Shown here in pieces: positions 49,987 to 58,414 of a stretch of 64,000 bases of DNA. Both the position numbers and the translations under genes were made by a program. The first letter of the stretch is position 1; each line of letters starts with the position of its first letter. Origin of the DNA: Streptomyces sp. CB02009 (GTDB lineage Bacteria > Actinomycetota > Actinomycetes > Streptomycetales > Streptomycetaceae); NCBI RefSeq assembly GCF_001905825.1, contig NZ_LIVV01000002.1, positions 1,244,441 through 1,308,440 of the forward strand. Direction: 5' to 3'. The notes under the pieces were generated by a model that did not search any database, was not told the DNA's origin, and saw nothing but the letters and a program-made list of their open reading frames with translations.

Positions 49987-50564
49987 TGAAGCCAGAACGT
50001 CCCCGCCAGTTGTCCACCGCCGAGGAGCGCCGTGCGACCGTGCTGCGCACCGCCGTCGGAGCCTTCGCCGCCCGTGGTTACTTCGGCACCACGACGACCG
50101 AGGTGGCCAAGGCCGCGGGCATCTCCCAGGCGTACGTCTACCGGCTCTTCCCGAACAAGGAAGCGCTGTTCGTCGCCGTCGTGGAGCACAGCTTCGTCCA
50201 GGTCCGGGCCAGCCTGGAACGGGCGGCGGCTGAGGCGCGGGGCAGTACCCCGGAGGTCGTCCTGTCGGCCATGGGGGACTCGTACGCCAGGCTGATCAGC
50301 GGCAGCGACGGTGACAGCGACCTGATGCTCGTGCAGCTCCAGGCGCAGGCGGCCGCGACGTCCGAGCCGGCCGTGCGCGAGGCCGTGCGGCAGGGCTACG
50401 CCCGCCTCGTGGAGTACGTGCGCGGCGCCTCGGGCGGCAGTGAGCGGCAGGTTCAGGAGTTCTTCGCGCTGGGGACGCTGTGCCATCTGATCGTGTCGAT
50501 GGGGGCGGGCGAGGTGGACGCCCCCTGGAGCCGGACGCTGGCGGCGGGCATCAGGCACTACTGA
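49986..50564 (+). CDS. TetR-family regulator of the downstream MFS exporter
   Basis: 192 residues. Helix-turn-helix at residues about 12-58 (RRATVLRTAVGAFAARGYFG; GISQAYVYRLFPNKEALFVA). Ligand domain with QLQAQAAATSEPAVREAVRQ and FFALGTLCHLIVSMGAGEVD. ATG 49986 sits inside the operator palindrome, and no ribosome site is visible, so a very short or absent leader is likely. Regulates itself and the exporter by inference from the shared operator. Confidence 0.9.
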   Translation: MKPERPRQLSTAEERRATVLRTAVGAFAARGYFGTTTTEVAKAAGISQAYVYRLFPNKEALFVAVVEHSFVQVRASLERAAAEARGSTPEVVLSAMGDSYARLISGSDGDSDLMLVQLQAQAAATSEPAVREAVRQGYARLVEYVRGASGGSERQVQEFFALGTLCHLIVSMGAGEVDAPWSRTLAAGIRHY

Positions 50565-50704
50565 CCCCGGGCCTGCTGCGGGCTCACCCCGGGGCCTGCC
50601 GCTGACTGACCCGTGGCCCGCTTCGGTGGGCCCGCGAGCGGCTGGTGTGCGGGGCGTGATCGGCGGGTGCGTGGCGCCCGGTCGGCGGGGCGCGGGGAGT
50701 GATC

Positions 50705-50733
50705 GGCGGGGCGTGGCGGCCCCGCCTGTTTTT
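50705..50733 (+). terminator. Intrinsic terminator with T-run after the TetR gene
   Basis: GGCGGGGC (50705-50712) and GCCCCGCC (50719-50726) with a 6-nt loop, followed by TGTTTTT to 50733. One of the few classic hairpin-plus-U terminators in this window. Confidence 0.85.
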
Positions 50734-50743
50734 CGGTCATGAA

Positions 50744-50765
50744 TGTGAGTGGTCGACCACACAAT
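50744..50765. promoter_or_regulatory. Operator-like site before the MFS exporter (TGTGAGTGGT / GTGGTCGACCAC)
   Basis: TGTGAGTGGT at 50744-50753 repeats the left half of the TetR operator at 49965, and GTGGTCGACCAC (50749-50760 region) is a perfect 12-bp palindrome. Located 36-57 bp before GTG 50801. Confidence 0.6.
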
Positions 50766-50800
50766 GAGGTCGCCAGAACTCAACGAGGCGGGAGCTTGTC

Positions 50801-52282
50801 GTGCGGAAGCATTCCGGAACCACCACCCGGCACCCCCGGGCCGCGCTGGCGGCACTGGCGGGCGCGCAGTTCACCGTCATGCTCGCCACCTCCATCGTCA
50901 ACGTGGCACTGCCTCAGATCCGGGCCGGAACCGGCCTGTCGGACAGCGGGACGACCTGGGTGGTCAACGCCTACGGGCTCGCCTTCGGGGCCCTGCTCCT
51001 GGCCGGCGGCCGTGCCGCCGACCTCCTGGGCGCCCGGCGGGTCCTGCTCGCGGGACTCGGCGCCTTCGGAGTGGCCTCGCTCGCCGCCGGACTCGCGAGC
51101 ACGCCGGAGGCGCTGATCGCCGCGCGTGCCGTGCAGGGCCTCGGGGCGGCGGCCGTCGCCCCCGCGGCGCTCGCGCTCCTGATGGGCCTGTTCCCTCCCG
51201 GTCCGGGGCGGGGGAGGGCGCTGGGGGTCTGGGGTGCGGTCTCCGGAGCGGGAGGCGCGGCCGGTGTCCTCCTGGGCGGCGCTCTGACACAGGCGTGGGG
51301 CTGGCCGTGGATCTTCCACACGGTGGCCGCGGCGACGCTTCTCGTACTGGGCGGGACGGCCGTCGCCGTGCCCTCGGCACCGCTGGGCGACGGCCGGGGA
51401 GCCTCGCGGCCCGGCGGCGCGCCGGCGAAGCGCGGCCGGTTCGACCTCCCGGGCACCGCGAGCGTGACGCTGGCCCTCACCGCCCTGGTCGCAGGACTGA
51501 CGGACGCCCGCCGCCTCGGCTGGGCGGACGCTCGGGTGCTCGGAACCCTCGCACTCGCCGCCGTACTCCTCGTCGTCTTCGCCCTGATCGAGCGACGGCA
51601 TCCCCACCCCCTCCTGCCGCCACGACTGTTCACCGAAGCCAGGGTCGGGGCCGGGAACGCGCTCATGGCGCTGCTCGGGTCGGTGTGGATCGCCCTGTTC
51701 TTCTTCCTGCCGCTCCATCAGCAGCACGTGCTCGGCCTCAGCCCCTTGGCGACGGGCCTGGGGCAGCTCCCGCTGGCCGGATCGATCATGCTCGGCTCGG
51801 CCCTGGCGCCGCGCGTCGCCCGGCGCCTCGGACCCACGGCGACCGTGACGGCGGCCCTGCTCACCGAGGCGGGCGGGCTGGCGTGGCTCGCACGGCTCAG
51901 CGCCGACGGCAGCTACGCCGCCGACGTCCTCGGCCCGAGCCTGCTGATCGGACTCGGCCTGAGCGTCGCCTTCGTCCAACTCACCGCCCTGTCCGTCGAG
52001 GGCGTCCCCCGCGGTGACGCCGGCCTGGCCGGAGGTCTGGTGAACACCACGCGCCAGATGGGCGGAGCCATCGGCCTCGCCGTACTGGCCACCGTGGCCG
52101 GCTCCGTCACGGCCCACGCCGAGAACGACGGCCGACCGCACGTGGAGGCGCTCGCCGCCGGCTACCGCACCGCCTTCGGCATCTCGGCAGCGGTCCTCGC
52201 GGCCGCCGCCGCCCTGGCCCTGGTCCTCGCCCGCCGGGCGAGCCGCCGCCCAGGGGCCCTCCCCCTGGCGCACACGTCCTGA
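50801..52282 (+). CDS. MFS drug-efflux transporter, DHA2 (14-TM) type
   Basis: 493 residues, about 14 hydrophobic spans. Motif A-like GGRAADLLGARRVLLAGLGA after span 2, N-terminal LAGAQFTVMLATSIVNVALP with the DHA2 motif D1 variant, and motif C-like GAVSGAGGAAGVLLGGALTQ. GTG 50801 follows GGGAGC. Proton-driven export of a toxic or signalling compound is expected. Its promoter carries the TetR operator. Confidence 0.92.
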   Translation: MRKHSGTTTRHPRAALAALAGAQFTVMLATSIVNVALPQIRAGTGLSDSGTTWVVNAYGLAFGALLLAGGRAADLLGARRVLLAGLGAFGVASLAAGLASTPEALIAARAVQGLGAAAVAPAALALLMGLFPPGPGRGRALGVWGAVSGAGGAAGVLLGGALTQAWGWPWIFHTVAAATLLVLGGTAVAVPSAPLGDGRGASRPGGAPAKRGRFDLPGTASVTLALTALVAGLTDARRLGWADARVLGTLALAAVLLVVFALIERRHPHPLLPPRLFTEARVGAGNALMALLGSVWIALFFFLPLHQQHVLGLSPLATGLGQLPLAGSIMLGSALAPRVARRLGPTATVTAALLTEAGGLAWLARLSADGSYAADVLGPSLLIGLGLSVAFVQLTALSVEGVPRGDAGLAGGLVNTTRQMGGAIGLAVLATVAGSVTAHAENDGRPHVEALAAGYRTAFGISAAVLAAAAALALVLARRASRRPGALPLAHTS

Positions 52283-52341
52283 CCCACGACAACAGTCCCG
52301 TTCCCCAGGCACGACCCACCACGAGAGAAGGAAGACCCACC

Positions 52342-52782
52342 ATGCACACCATCGACGAGAACGCTCCCGTCATCGTCCGCCTGTCCACCGTGATCGACGC
52401 CCCGATCGAGAAGGTGTGGCAGCTCCACACCGACATCGACGCCTGGGCGACCTGGAACGCGGACGTCGACGAGGCCACCCTCGGCGGCCCGCTGCGGGCC
52501 GGCACGTCCTTCACCTGGAAGACCCATGGACTGGACATCACCTCCACGGTCACCGAACTCGTTCCCGGCGAGCGGATCGTGTGGGGCGGCCCCGCCAACG
52601 GCATCACCGGCATCCATGTGTGGACCTTCGAGCGGACCGGCGACCGGGTCACCGTCCGCACCGAGGAGTCCTGGAGCGGCGCACCCGTCGACGCGGCCAC
52701 CGAGGAGCTCGGCCAAGCCCTCGACCAGTCCCTGCGGAACTGGCTGGCCTCCCTGAAGGACCGCGCGGAACAAGGCATGTGA
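52342..52782 (+). CDS. SRPBCC (START/Bet v1-fold) family protein
   Basis: 146 residues. Polyketide_cyc2/SRPBCC pattern: VIVRLSTVIDAPIEKVWQLH, DIDAWATWNADVDEATLGGP, FTWKTHGLDITSTVTELVPG and RVTVRTEESWSGAPVDAATE. Such proteins bind hydrophobic ligands or act as cyclases or stress proteins. ATG 52342 has AGAGAAGGAAG upstream. It lies between the exporter and carotenoid oxygenase genes and could handle the same lipophilic compound. Confidence 0.88.
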   Translation: MHTIDENAPVIVRLSTVIDAPIEKVWQLHTDIDAWATWNADVDEATLGGPLRAGTSFTWKTHGLDITSTVTELVPGERIVWGGPANGITGIHVWTFERTGDRVTVRTEESWSGAPVDAATEELGQALDQSLRNWLASLKDRAEQGM

Positions 52783-52824
52783 GCCCCGTCCAGCCCCGTC
52801 CAGCCCCGCCCGTCCCCGCACACC

Positions 52825-52868
52825 GACTCACGCACTGCATCGCACGGACTCACGCACCGCATCGCACG
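52825..52868. repeat. Tandem 22-bp repeat in the SRPBCC/carotenoid oxygenase spacer
   Basis: Two adjacent copies, 52825-52846 and 52847-52868, differ only at one base (GCACTGCAT versus GCACCGCAT). A shorter CCCCGTCCAG repeat precedes them (52785-52806). The 135-bp spacer shows no terminator. Confidence 0.9.
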
Positions 52869-52917
52869 CACGGACACCGAGACGACACCGGACACCCCGA
52901 GAAGTGAGGTTCCAGCC

Positions 52918-54279
52918 ATGACCAGCACGCCCTTCCTGACCGGCCACTACACGCCCGCCGTCGACGAGATCACCGCGACCGGGCTGACCGTCGAGGGCAG
53001 CCTGCCCCCGGAGCTGTCCGGCCGTCTGATCCGCAACAGCCACAACCCGAAGCCCGGCGTCACGCCCACCCACTGGTTCAAGGGCAGCGGCATGGTCCAC
53101 GGCATCCGGCTCCAGGACGGACGGGCGGAGTGGTACCGCAACCGCTGGGTGCGCACGCCCGCGCTGGAAGGCGCCCCGTACATGACCGAGACGGGTCCCG
53201 ACCTGACCGCGAGCACCGCCGGCACGCACGTCATCGAGCACGGCGGACGGCTCCTCGCCCTGTGCGAGGCCAACGTGCCGTACGAGCTGACGCGCGATCT
53301 GGACACCGTCGGGGCGTACGACTTCGGAGGCCGGCTGCGCAGCGCGATGACCGCGCACCCCAAGACCGACCCGGTCACGGGGGAGCTGCACTTCTTCGGC
53401 TCCTCACCCTTCCCCCCGTACCTCATGTACTACGTCGCCGACCCGAAGGGAACGATCACCCGGAGCGTGGAGGTCCCCGGCGCCACCGCCGCCCTCAAGC
53501 ACGACTTCGCCCTCACCCGGCACCACGTCGTCTTCGTCGAGGGCACGGTGGCCTTCGACCCGGGCGAGCACTCCGGCATCCCCTACGCCTGGAACGACGC
53601 CCAGCCGGCCCGGATCGGCGTCATGCCCAGGAGCGCGGACGGAGCGGCGCGCATCCGCTGGTTCCCCATCGAGCCCGGCAGCATGCTGCACGCCGCCAAC
53701 GCCTACGAGGACGACCGGGGCCGTATCGTCCTGGAGGGTCCCACCGTCGACCGCGAGGGGTTCCGGCTCTCCTGGAACTGGTGGGTCGGCGCCCCCGGCC
53801 GCGGAACGGAACCCAACACCCGCTCCTACACGCGGCGTTGGGTGATCGACCTGGCGTCCGGCAGCGTCGACGAGGAGATCATCGACGACCTGGCGGTGGA
53901 GTTCCCCACCCTCAACGAGGACTTCCTCGGTGCGGAGCACCGCTACCAGTACGCGGTGTCCTTCCCCGACCAGAACGGCCTCGGCGGCTACGGGGTCGTC
54001 AAGTACGACCGTGCGACCGGTGCGCGGAGCATCCACGAGGCCGGCAACGCGCGGCTGCCGAGCGAGGCGGTCTTCGTACCGGCCGCGGGGGGCACCCGGG
54101 AAGACGACGGCTACCTGCTCACGGTGGTCTCCGACCTGAAGCAGGACGCCTCGCAGCTCCTGGTGCTTGACGCCGCCGGCCTCGACCGGATCGCGACGGT
54201 GCACCTGCCCCGCCGCGTCACCGCGGGCATCCACGGCTCATGGATCCCCGACACCGCCTTCGGGGACGACGCGCACTGA
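52918..54279 (+). CDS. Carotenoid cleavage oxygenase family protein
   Basis: 453 residues, seven-bladed propeller with a non-haem iron centre expected. N-terminal VEGSLPPELSGRLIRNSHNP and HWFKGSGMVHGIRLQDGRAE are diagnostic, as are AMTAHPKTDPVTGELHFFGS, LKHDFALTRHHVVFVEG, SMLHAANAYEDDRGRIVLEG and the C-terminal ITAGIHG-like RVTAGIHGSWIPD. Candidate iron ligands are His in TAHPKT, KHDFA, MLHAANA and AGIHG. Would cleave carotenoids or stilbenes oxidatively. ATG 52918 follows AAGTGAGG. No carotenoid synthesis gene is in the window. Confidence 0.92.
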   Translation: MTSTPFLTGHYTPAVDEITATGLTVEGSLPPELSGRLIRNSHNPKPGVTPTHWFKGSGMVHGIRLQDGRAEWYRNRWVRTPALEGAPYMTETGPDLTASTAGTHVIEHGGRLLALCEANVPYELTRDLDTVGAYDFGGRLRSAMTAHPKTDPVTGELHFFGSSPFPPYLMYYVADPKGTITRSVEVPGATAALKHDFALTRHHVVFVEGTVAFDPGEHSGIPYAWNDAQPARIGVMPRSADGAARIRWFPIEPGSMLHAANAYEDDRGRIVLEGPTVDREGFRLSWNWWVGAPGRGTEPNTRSYTRRWVIDLASGSVDEEIIDDLAVEFPTLNEDFLGAEHRYQYAVSFPDQNGLGGYGVVKYDRATGARSIHEAGNARLPSEAVFVPAAGGTREDDGYLLTVVSDLKQDASQLLVLDAAGLDRIATVHLPRRVTAGIHGSWIPDTAFGDDAH

Positions 54280-54359
54280 CGAACGCGCGTGGGCACAGCG
54301 CCGGAGGACCGGGGGAACCGGTCGGCCGGCGCCTCGCCGCGCTCCGGGGGCAGGGTCGG

Positions 54360-54493
54360 CAGCAGGGGTCGACCGGCACGACGACGACCTGCTGCCGGCT
54401 GCGGGTCAGCGGGACCATCGAGTTGCCGCTGGGCCGGAATGTCACGGTGGCTCCGCCGGAGAGCCTGTCTGTCACTGCGTCCCATGCACCCAT
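54360..54493 (-). pseudogene. Possible truncated S24/S26-peptidase-like small gene
   Basis: Reading from ATG 54493 gives MGAWDAVTDRLSGGATVTFR then PSGNSMVPLTRSRQQVVVVP. This closely resembles the start of a conserved Streptomyces protein of about 100 residues related to the S24/S26 peptidase fold (FRPSG-x-SM-VP-x-I-x-S-x-Q). After VVVVPVD the expected GDIVL and HLV segments are absent; the frame runs on into Arg/Pro-rich sequence to 54218. Truncation by fusion to unrelated sequence is the simplest view. A divergent intact short gene is less likely. Confidence 0.45.
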
Positions 54494-54561
54494 CCCGGGA
54501 TCGTGGCAGACCGCCCCCGCATCGCCCCACCGAATGACGTCCGCTCACGTGCGCGCGGACG

Positions 54562-54588
54562 TCCGGGGCCGCCGCCCGCGGCCCCGGA
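54562..54588 (-). terminator. Hairpin terminator after the MFS siderophore-type exporter
   Basis: TCCGGGGCCGC (54562-54572) and GCGGCCCCGGA (54578-54588), loop CGCCC, perfect arms, 19 bp beyond the minus-strand stop at 54607. Confidence 0.75.
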
Positions 54589-54606
54589 TGCCGGTCGGCC
54601 GATGGA

Positions 54607-55926
54607 TCAGCCGGCCCGCTCCTCCACCGGGGCGGTACGCGCGAAGTGGCGGGCCGTGGGCACGAGCGCGGCAGCCGCCGGTACGAGGAGGCACGCGGCG
54701 GCGCACACGGCGAGGACGGGCGTGACGCCGAAGTGGCCGATGGCGGGTGCGATCAGGGCGAGGCCGACGGGCGCGAGGCCGTAGGACACCAGGAAGTCCA
54801 GGGAGGAGACGCGGGCCAGCTTGTCCGGCGCCACCTCGCGCTGAGTGGCGGTGAACCAGGGCACGTTGAACAGCTCGATGCCGACCCCGGCGACGGCGTA
54901 CGCCGCGACGACCACGGCCGGGTGGACCGGCAGCATCAGACTCAGCGGTGCGACGCCGTACGCGCCGAGCCCGGCGAACGCGGCCCAGCCCTGGGAGCGG
55001 GGCCGCAGGCGGGCGATGACCAGAGCCCCGACGAGGGCGCCCACGGTGTACGCGGTCATCGCCGCGGCGAGCACCCACTCGGTGCCGTAGCGGTCCCGGC
55101 TGATCAGCGGCAGCGCGACGCTGGTGGCCGAGTAGCCGAGCGCGATGACGGCGACGAGGGCGGCGAGTCCGGCGAGGAACCACGGGTGGCGGCGCGCCTC
55201 CCGTATGCCGTCCAGGAACTCGGCGCGGAAGCCGGTACGAGGGGACGGCACCGCGACGGATCCCGCGGCCGCCGCAGAGGGTGAGACAGCGTCCGGGGAC
55301 GCTTCCGCCGCCGTCGTGACGGCGCCCCCCTTGCCCGGGGCCAGTGCGGCGACCAGCCACAGCGCCCCGATGCCGAGCAGCAGCGTACGGACGTCGAGGA
55401 AGGCCGCGAGGAGCGCGGTCAGGGTGGGTCCGGCGAGGGTGGAGCCGCGTACGGCCATGGTCATGGCGGCGTTGGCCTGCTGGCGGCGGGCGGGTTCCAC
55501 GGTCTCCGCCGTGAGTGCCTGGAAGGCCGGCCGGCAGGCGCCCTGACCGGCGCCGGCGAGGGCCGCGGCGAACGTCATCAGCACGAGCGACCTGCCGAGG
55601 CCCGCGGCGAGCAGGGGTGCGGCGGCCGCCGCCGCGAGGGCCGACCAGAGGACGACCGCGCGGCGGGAGTGCCGGTCGGCCAGCACGCCGCCGACGGTGA
55701 CGGCGGCGAGGAATCCGGCGGTGCGCGCGGCGAGGACGAGACCGAGTCCCGCGGCGCCGAGGTCACGGTGCAGCACGGCGAGCCCGAGGACGAAGGGCAG
55801 GGCCCAGGTCGCGAGGCCGGAGGCGGTGGTGCCCGCCCACAGGCGCAGGAACGCGGGGTCGAGCAGGACCGAACGCGGTGGCGGGGCAGGGGACTTGGTT
55901 GCTGCGGGCGCGGGTGTGGTGGTCAT
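54607..55926 (-). CDS. MFS exporter, EntS-like (putative metallophore exporter)
   Basis: 439 residues, about 12 spans. N-terminal FLRLWAGTTASGLATWALPF and LGLVLAARTAGFLAAVTVGG, then motif-A-like GGVLADRHSRRAVVLWSAL match the EntS/enterobactin-exporter branch of the MFS. A soluble loop with Ala/Ser-rich sequence (residues about 205-240) joins the halves. ATG 55926 has GAGGAG about 10 nt upstream. It is divergent from the uptake operon and shares a Zur-box-like site, which supports export of a metal chelator. Confidence 0.88.
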   Translation of the reverse strand: MTTTPAPAATKSPAPPPRSVLLDPAFLRLWAGTTASGLATWALPFVLGLAVLHRDLGAAGLGLVLAARTAGFLAAVTVGGVLADRHSRRAVVLWSALAAAAAAPLLAAGLGRSLVLMTFAAALAGAGQGACRPAFQALTAETVEPARRQQANAAMTMAVRGSTLAGPTLTALLAAFLDVRTLLLGIGALWLVAALAPGKGGAVTTAAEASPDAVSPSAAAAGSVAVPSPRTGFRAEFLDGIREARRHPWFLAGLAALVAVIALGYSATSVALPLISRDRYGTEWVLAAAMTAYTVGALVGALVIARLRPRSQGWAAFAGLGAYGVAPLSLMLPVHPAVVVAAYAVAGVGIELFNVPWFTATQREVAPDKLARVSSLDFLVSYGLAPVGLALIAPAIGHFGVTPVLAVCAAACLLVPAAAALVPTARHFARTAPVEERAG

Positions 55927-55982
55927 GGTGCGGTGCTCCTCGGGGGTGGGGGAGCGGGTCGGTGAACCGCCCCCGGGTTCTT

Positions 55983-56003
55983 TAATGAAAATGATTGCCA
56001 TTA
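55983..56003. promoter_or_regulatory. Zur-box-like palindrome between exporter and uptake operon
   Basis: TGAAAATGATTGCCA at 55986-56000 matches 13 of 15 positions of the actinobacterial Zur-type consensus TGAAAATGATTTTCA as I know it. The larger 55983-56003 element has TAATG/CATTA arms around an 11-bp centre. It is the only AT-rich patch in this divergent 153-bp gap, 57 bp from the exporter ATG and 77 bp from the binding-protein ATG, so a zinc-responsive repressor may control both sides. A Fur/DmdR-type iron box is less similar. Confidence 0.7.
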
Positions 56004-56079
56004 CAGTACCCTTCGAACGCGGCACTCCTGCCCGGTGCACGACAACACCCATGCCCGTCCCTCCCAGACCGGAGAACCC

Positions 56080-57117
56080 ATGCGCCACCCCGTCCGTCTC
56101 GGCATCGCCCTGACCCTCGCCCTCGCCACCGCGGGCTGCTCCACCGCGGGCGGCGGTGGGTCGGCCGCGGACGCCGAGCCCGCCGCGCGTCCCGCCTCGA
56201 AGCCCGCCGCGACCGTCACCAGCTGCGGCCGCGAGGTGTCGCTCGCCGAGCCGCCGCAGCGGGCCGTCGCCCTGGACCAGAGCTCGACCGAGATCCTGCT
56301 CGAACTCGGGCTCCAGGACCGGATGGCCGGCACCGCAAACCTCAAGACCAAGATCCCCGCCGGGTACGCGGAGGCGTACGCGAAGATCCCGGTCATCGCC
56401 CCGAAGATCGCCACCGGCGAGCAACTGCGCTCCGCCACACCCGACTTCGTCGTCGCGGGCTCCGCCGACCTCTACACCGGGGACCGTGCGGGCACCCGTG
56501 AGGAACTGGCCGCCCTGAAGGTCCCCACCTTCGTCAGCGCCGTGGACTGCCCGCAGCAGAACCCGCCCGGCCGCACCCCCTTCGAACTGCTCTTCTCCGA
56601 CTACGAGAACCTGGGCAAGCTCTTCGGCGCCGAGGAACGCGCCGGCAAGCTCGCGGCGGACCAGCGCGCCGCGGTCGCCAGGGCGAGCGCGAACGCCCCG
56701 AAGGAGGGGCGCGGCGCGGACCGGCCGACCGTCGTCTACCTCTACTCCGTCTTCAACGGCATGCCGTACGTGGCGGGCGGGACCGGCCTGCCCAGCGAGA
56801 TGAGCCGGATCGTCGGAGCCGAGAACGCCTTCGACGACGTCCAGGAGGACTGGCCCGAGGTCTCCTGGGAGGAAGTCGCCCGCCGCGACCCGGACTTCAT
56901 CGTGATCGGCGACCTCTCCGAGCGGGGCCGCCCCGGCGACAGCGCCGCCGAGAAGCGGGCCACGATGACGGCGCACCCGGTGATCTCACGGCTGGCCGCC
57001 GTCCGCGACGACAGGATCCTCGAAGTGCCGGGCATCGAACTCGACCCCTCGGTCCGCTCCGTCCACGCCCTCGGACTGCTCGCCCAGGGCATGAAGGACC
57101 TCGGACATGCCCACTGA
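56080..57117 (+). CDS. Metallophore ABC transporter substrate-binding lipoprotein (FecB/BtuF type)
   Basis: 345 residues. Lipobox T-A-G-C with Cys20. Periplasmic-binding-protein-2 fold: VTSCGREVSLAEPPQRAVAL, DQSSTEILLELGLQDRMAGT, a long helix linker with EERAGKLAADQRAAVARASA, VVYLYSVFNGMPYVAGGTGL and EEVARRDPDFIVIGDLSE. ATG 56080 follows GGAGAA; the in-frame GTG at 56035 lacks a ribosome site and precedes the signal peptide. Captures a metal-chelate complex outside the membrane. Ends 11 bp inside the permease gene. Confidence 0.9.
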   Translation: MRHPVRLGIALTLALATAGCSTAGGGGSAADAEPAARPASKPAATVTSCGREVSLAEPPQRAVALDQSSTEILLELGLQDRMAGTANLKTKIPAGYAEAYAKIPVIAPKIATGEQLRSATPDFVVAGSADLYTGDRAGTREELAALKVPTFVSAVDCPQQNPPGRTPFELLFSDYENLGKLFGAEERAGKLAADQRAAVARASANAPKEGRGADRPTVVYLYSVFNGMPYVAGGTGLPSEMSRIVGAENAFDDVQEDWPEVSWEEVARRDPDFIVIGDLSERGRPGDSAAEKRATMTAHPVISRLAAVRDDRILEVPGIELDPSVRSVHALGLLAQGMKDLGHAH

Positions 57118-58414
57118 GCCGCCCGCCGGTCCCGCCGCCGGAACGAACCCGGCCGACCTCCTGCTCCCGGCGGCCCGCGAGAGCGTCCGTACGGCGAAGG
57201 CCGTCGCCTCCGGGCAGCCGACACCGGGTCCGCCGGTCCCGAGCGGCCGATCCGGCAGGCCCGGCACGGCCGTAGCCCTCCATCCCACAGCACCCGGCCC
57301 CGGAGGCGCCGCCCCAGGAGGACCCGTCCCCGAAGGCCCAGGCTTCATCGGCTTCCGCCCCGGAAGCCCTCCCTCCGAAGGGCTTGGCCTCGTCGACTTC
57401 GGCCCCGGAAGCCGACGCCCCCCTCTCCTGCTGCTCGCCACGGCCACCCTCGTGGGCTCGATCGTCGCGGCCGTCCGCATCGGCACCGCCGACACCGGCT
57501 GGAGCGATCTGGCCCGCGTCCTCGCCACCCGTCTCGGTCTGGACGTCGAGCCGCTGCCCCCGCTCGTGGACTCGCTCATCTGGGACCTGCGGCTGCCGCG
57601 CGTCCTGATGGCCGCGCTCGTCGGCGCCTCGCTCGCCGTGTGCGGCACGGTCCTGCAGGCCGTCACCCGCAACGCGCTCGCCGACCCCTACCTGCTCGGC
57701 GTCTCGTCCGGCGCGTCCACCGGAGCCGTCGCCGTCGTCGTCCTCGGGATCGGCGCGAGCACGCTCGGGGTCACCGGCGGCGCGCTCGTCGGCGCGCTGC
57801 TCTCCTTCGCGCTGCTGCTCCTCCTGCTGAGGCGTACCGGCCTCGACTCGGTCCGCATCGTCCTCACCGGCGTGGTCGTCGGACAACTGCTCACCGCGCT
57901 GACCTCGCTGATCCTGATGGCGTCGGCGGACGCGGACACGACGCGGGCCGTCACGCACTGGCTGCTCGGGTCGATGGCGCCGGCCCGCTGGGACACCGTC
58001 GTGGTCTGCGCGATCGTCACCCCGCTGGGCCTGGCCGCGGCGTGGCTGTGCTCGAGTGCCCTCGACGGGCTCGCCTTCGGCACCGACACCGCCGCCTCCC
58101 TCGGCATCGGGGTGCGGCACACCAGGATGCTGCTGCTCGTGGTGACGGCCGCGCTCACCGCGGTCGCCGTGGCCACCGTCGGCGCCATCGGGTTCGTGGG
58201 GCTGATCGTGCCCCACGGGGTGCGGTTCCTCGTCGGACCGCTGCACCGGGTGCTGCTGCCGTACGCGGCGCTCGCCGGCGCGGTGTTCCTCGTGTGGACG
58301 GACGCGCTCGCGCGGATCGCCTTCGCGCCCCGCGAGGTCCCCGTCGGCGTCATCACCGCACTCCTCGGCGTCCCGCTCTTCCTTCTCGTCCTGCGCAGAA
58401 GGGGTGAGCTGTGA
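57107..58414 (+). CDS. FecCD-family metallophore ABC permease with N-terminal extension
   Basis: 435 residues, about 95 longer than usual FecCD proteins. Residues 1-105 are Pro/Gly-rich with an internal duplication (GFIGFRPGS, GLVDFGPGS). Then come about 9-10 spans: LWDLRLPRVLMAALVGASLA, GTVLQAVTRNALADPYLLGV with the family GxxNPLADPxLLG motif as RNALADPYLLG, and GAIGFVGLIVPHGVRFLVGP. ATG 57107 overlaps the binding protein by 11 nt and follows AAGGACCTCGGAC. No later credible start precedes the first span. Confidence 0.9.
   Translation: MPTEPPAGPAAGTNPADLLLPAARESVRTAKAVASGQPTPGPPVPSGRSGRPGTAVALHPTAPGPGGAAPGGPVPEGPGFIGFRPGSPPSEGLGLVDFGPGSRRPPLLLLATATLVGSIVAAVRIGTADTGWSDLARVLATRLGLDVEPLPPLVDSLIWDLRLPRVLMAALVGASLAVCGTVLQAVTRNALADPYLLGVSSGASTGAVAVVVLGIGASTLGVTGGALVGALLSFALLLLLLRRTGLDSVRIVLTGVVVGQLLTALTSLILMASADADTTRAVTHWLLGSMAPARWDTVVVCAIVTPLGLAAAWLCSSALDGLAFGTDTAASLGIGVRHTRMLLLVVTAALTAVAVATVGAIGFVGLIVPHGVRFLVGPLHRVLLPYAALAGAVFLVWTDALARIAFAPREVPVGVITALLGVPLFLLVLRRRGEL

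Larger units (their letters stand above)
54280..54606. other. Gap of 327 bp: gene remnant and terminator
   Basis: Contains the likely remnant at 54360-54493 on the minus strand and the hairpin at 54562-54588. Nothing else supportable is seen. Confidence 0.5.

Noticed and set aside
56035..56079. Upstream in-frame GTG start for the metallophore-binding protein
   Set aside because: It would place 15 polar residues before the signal peptide and has no ribosome site, whereas ATG 56080 has GGAGAA.
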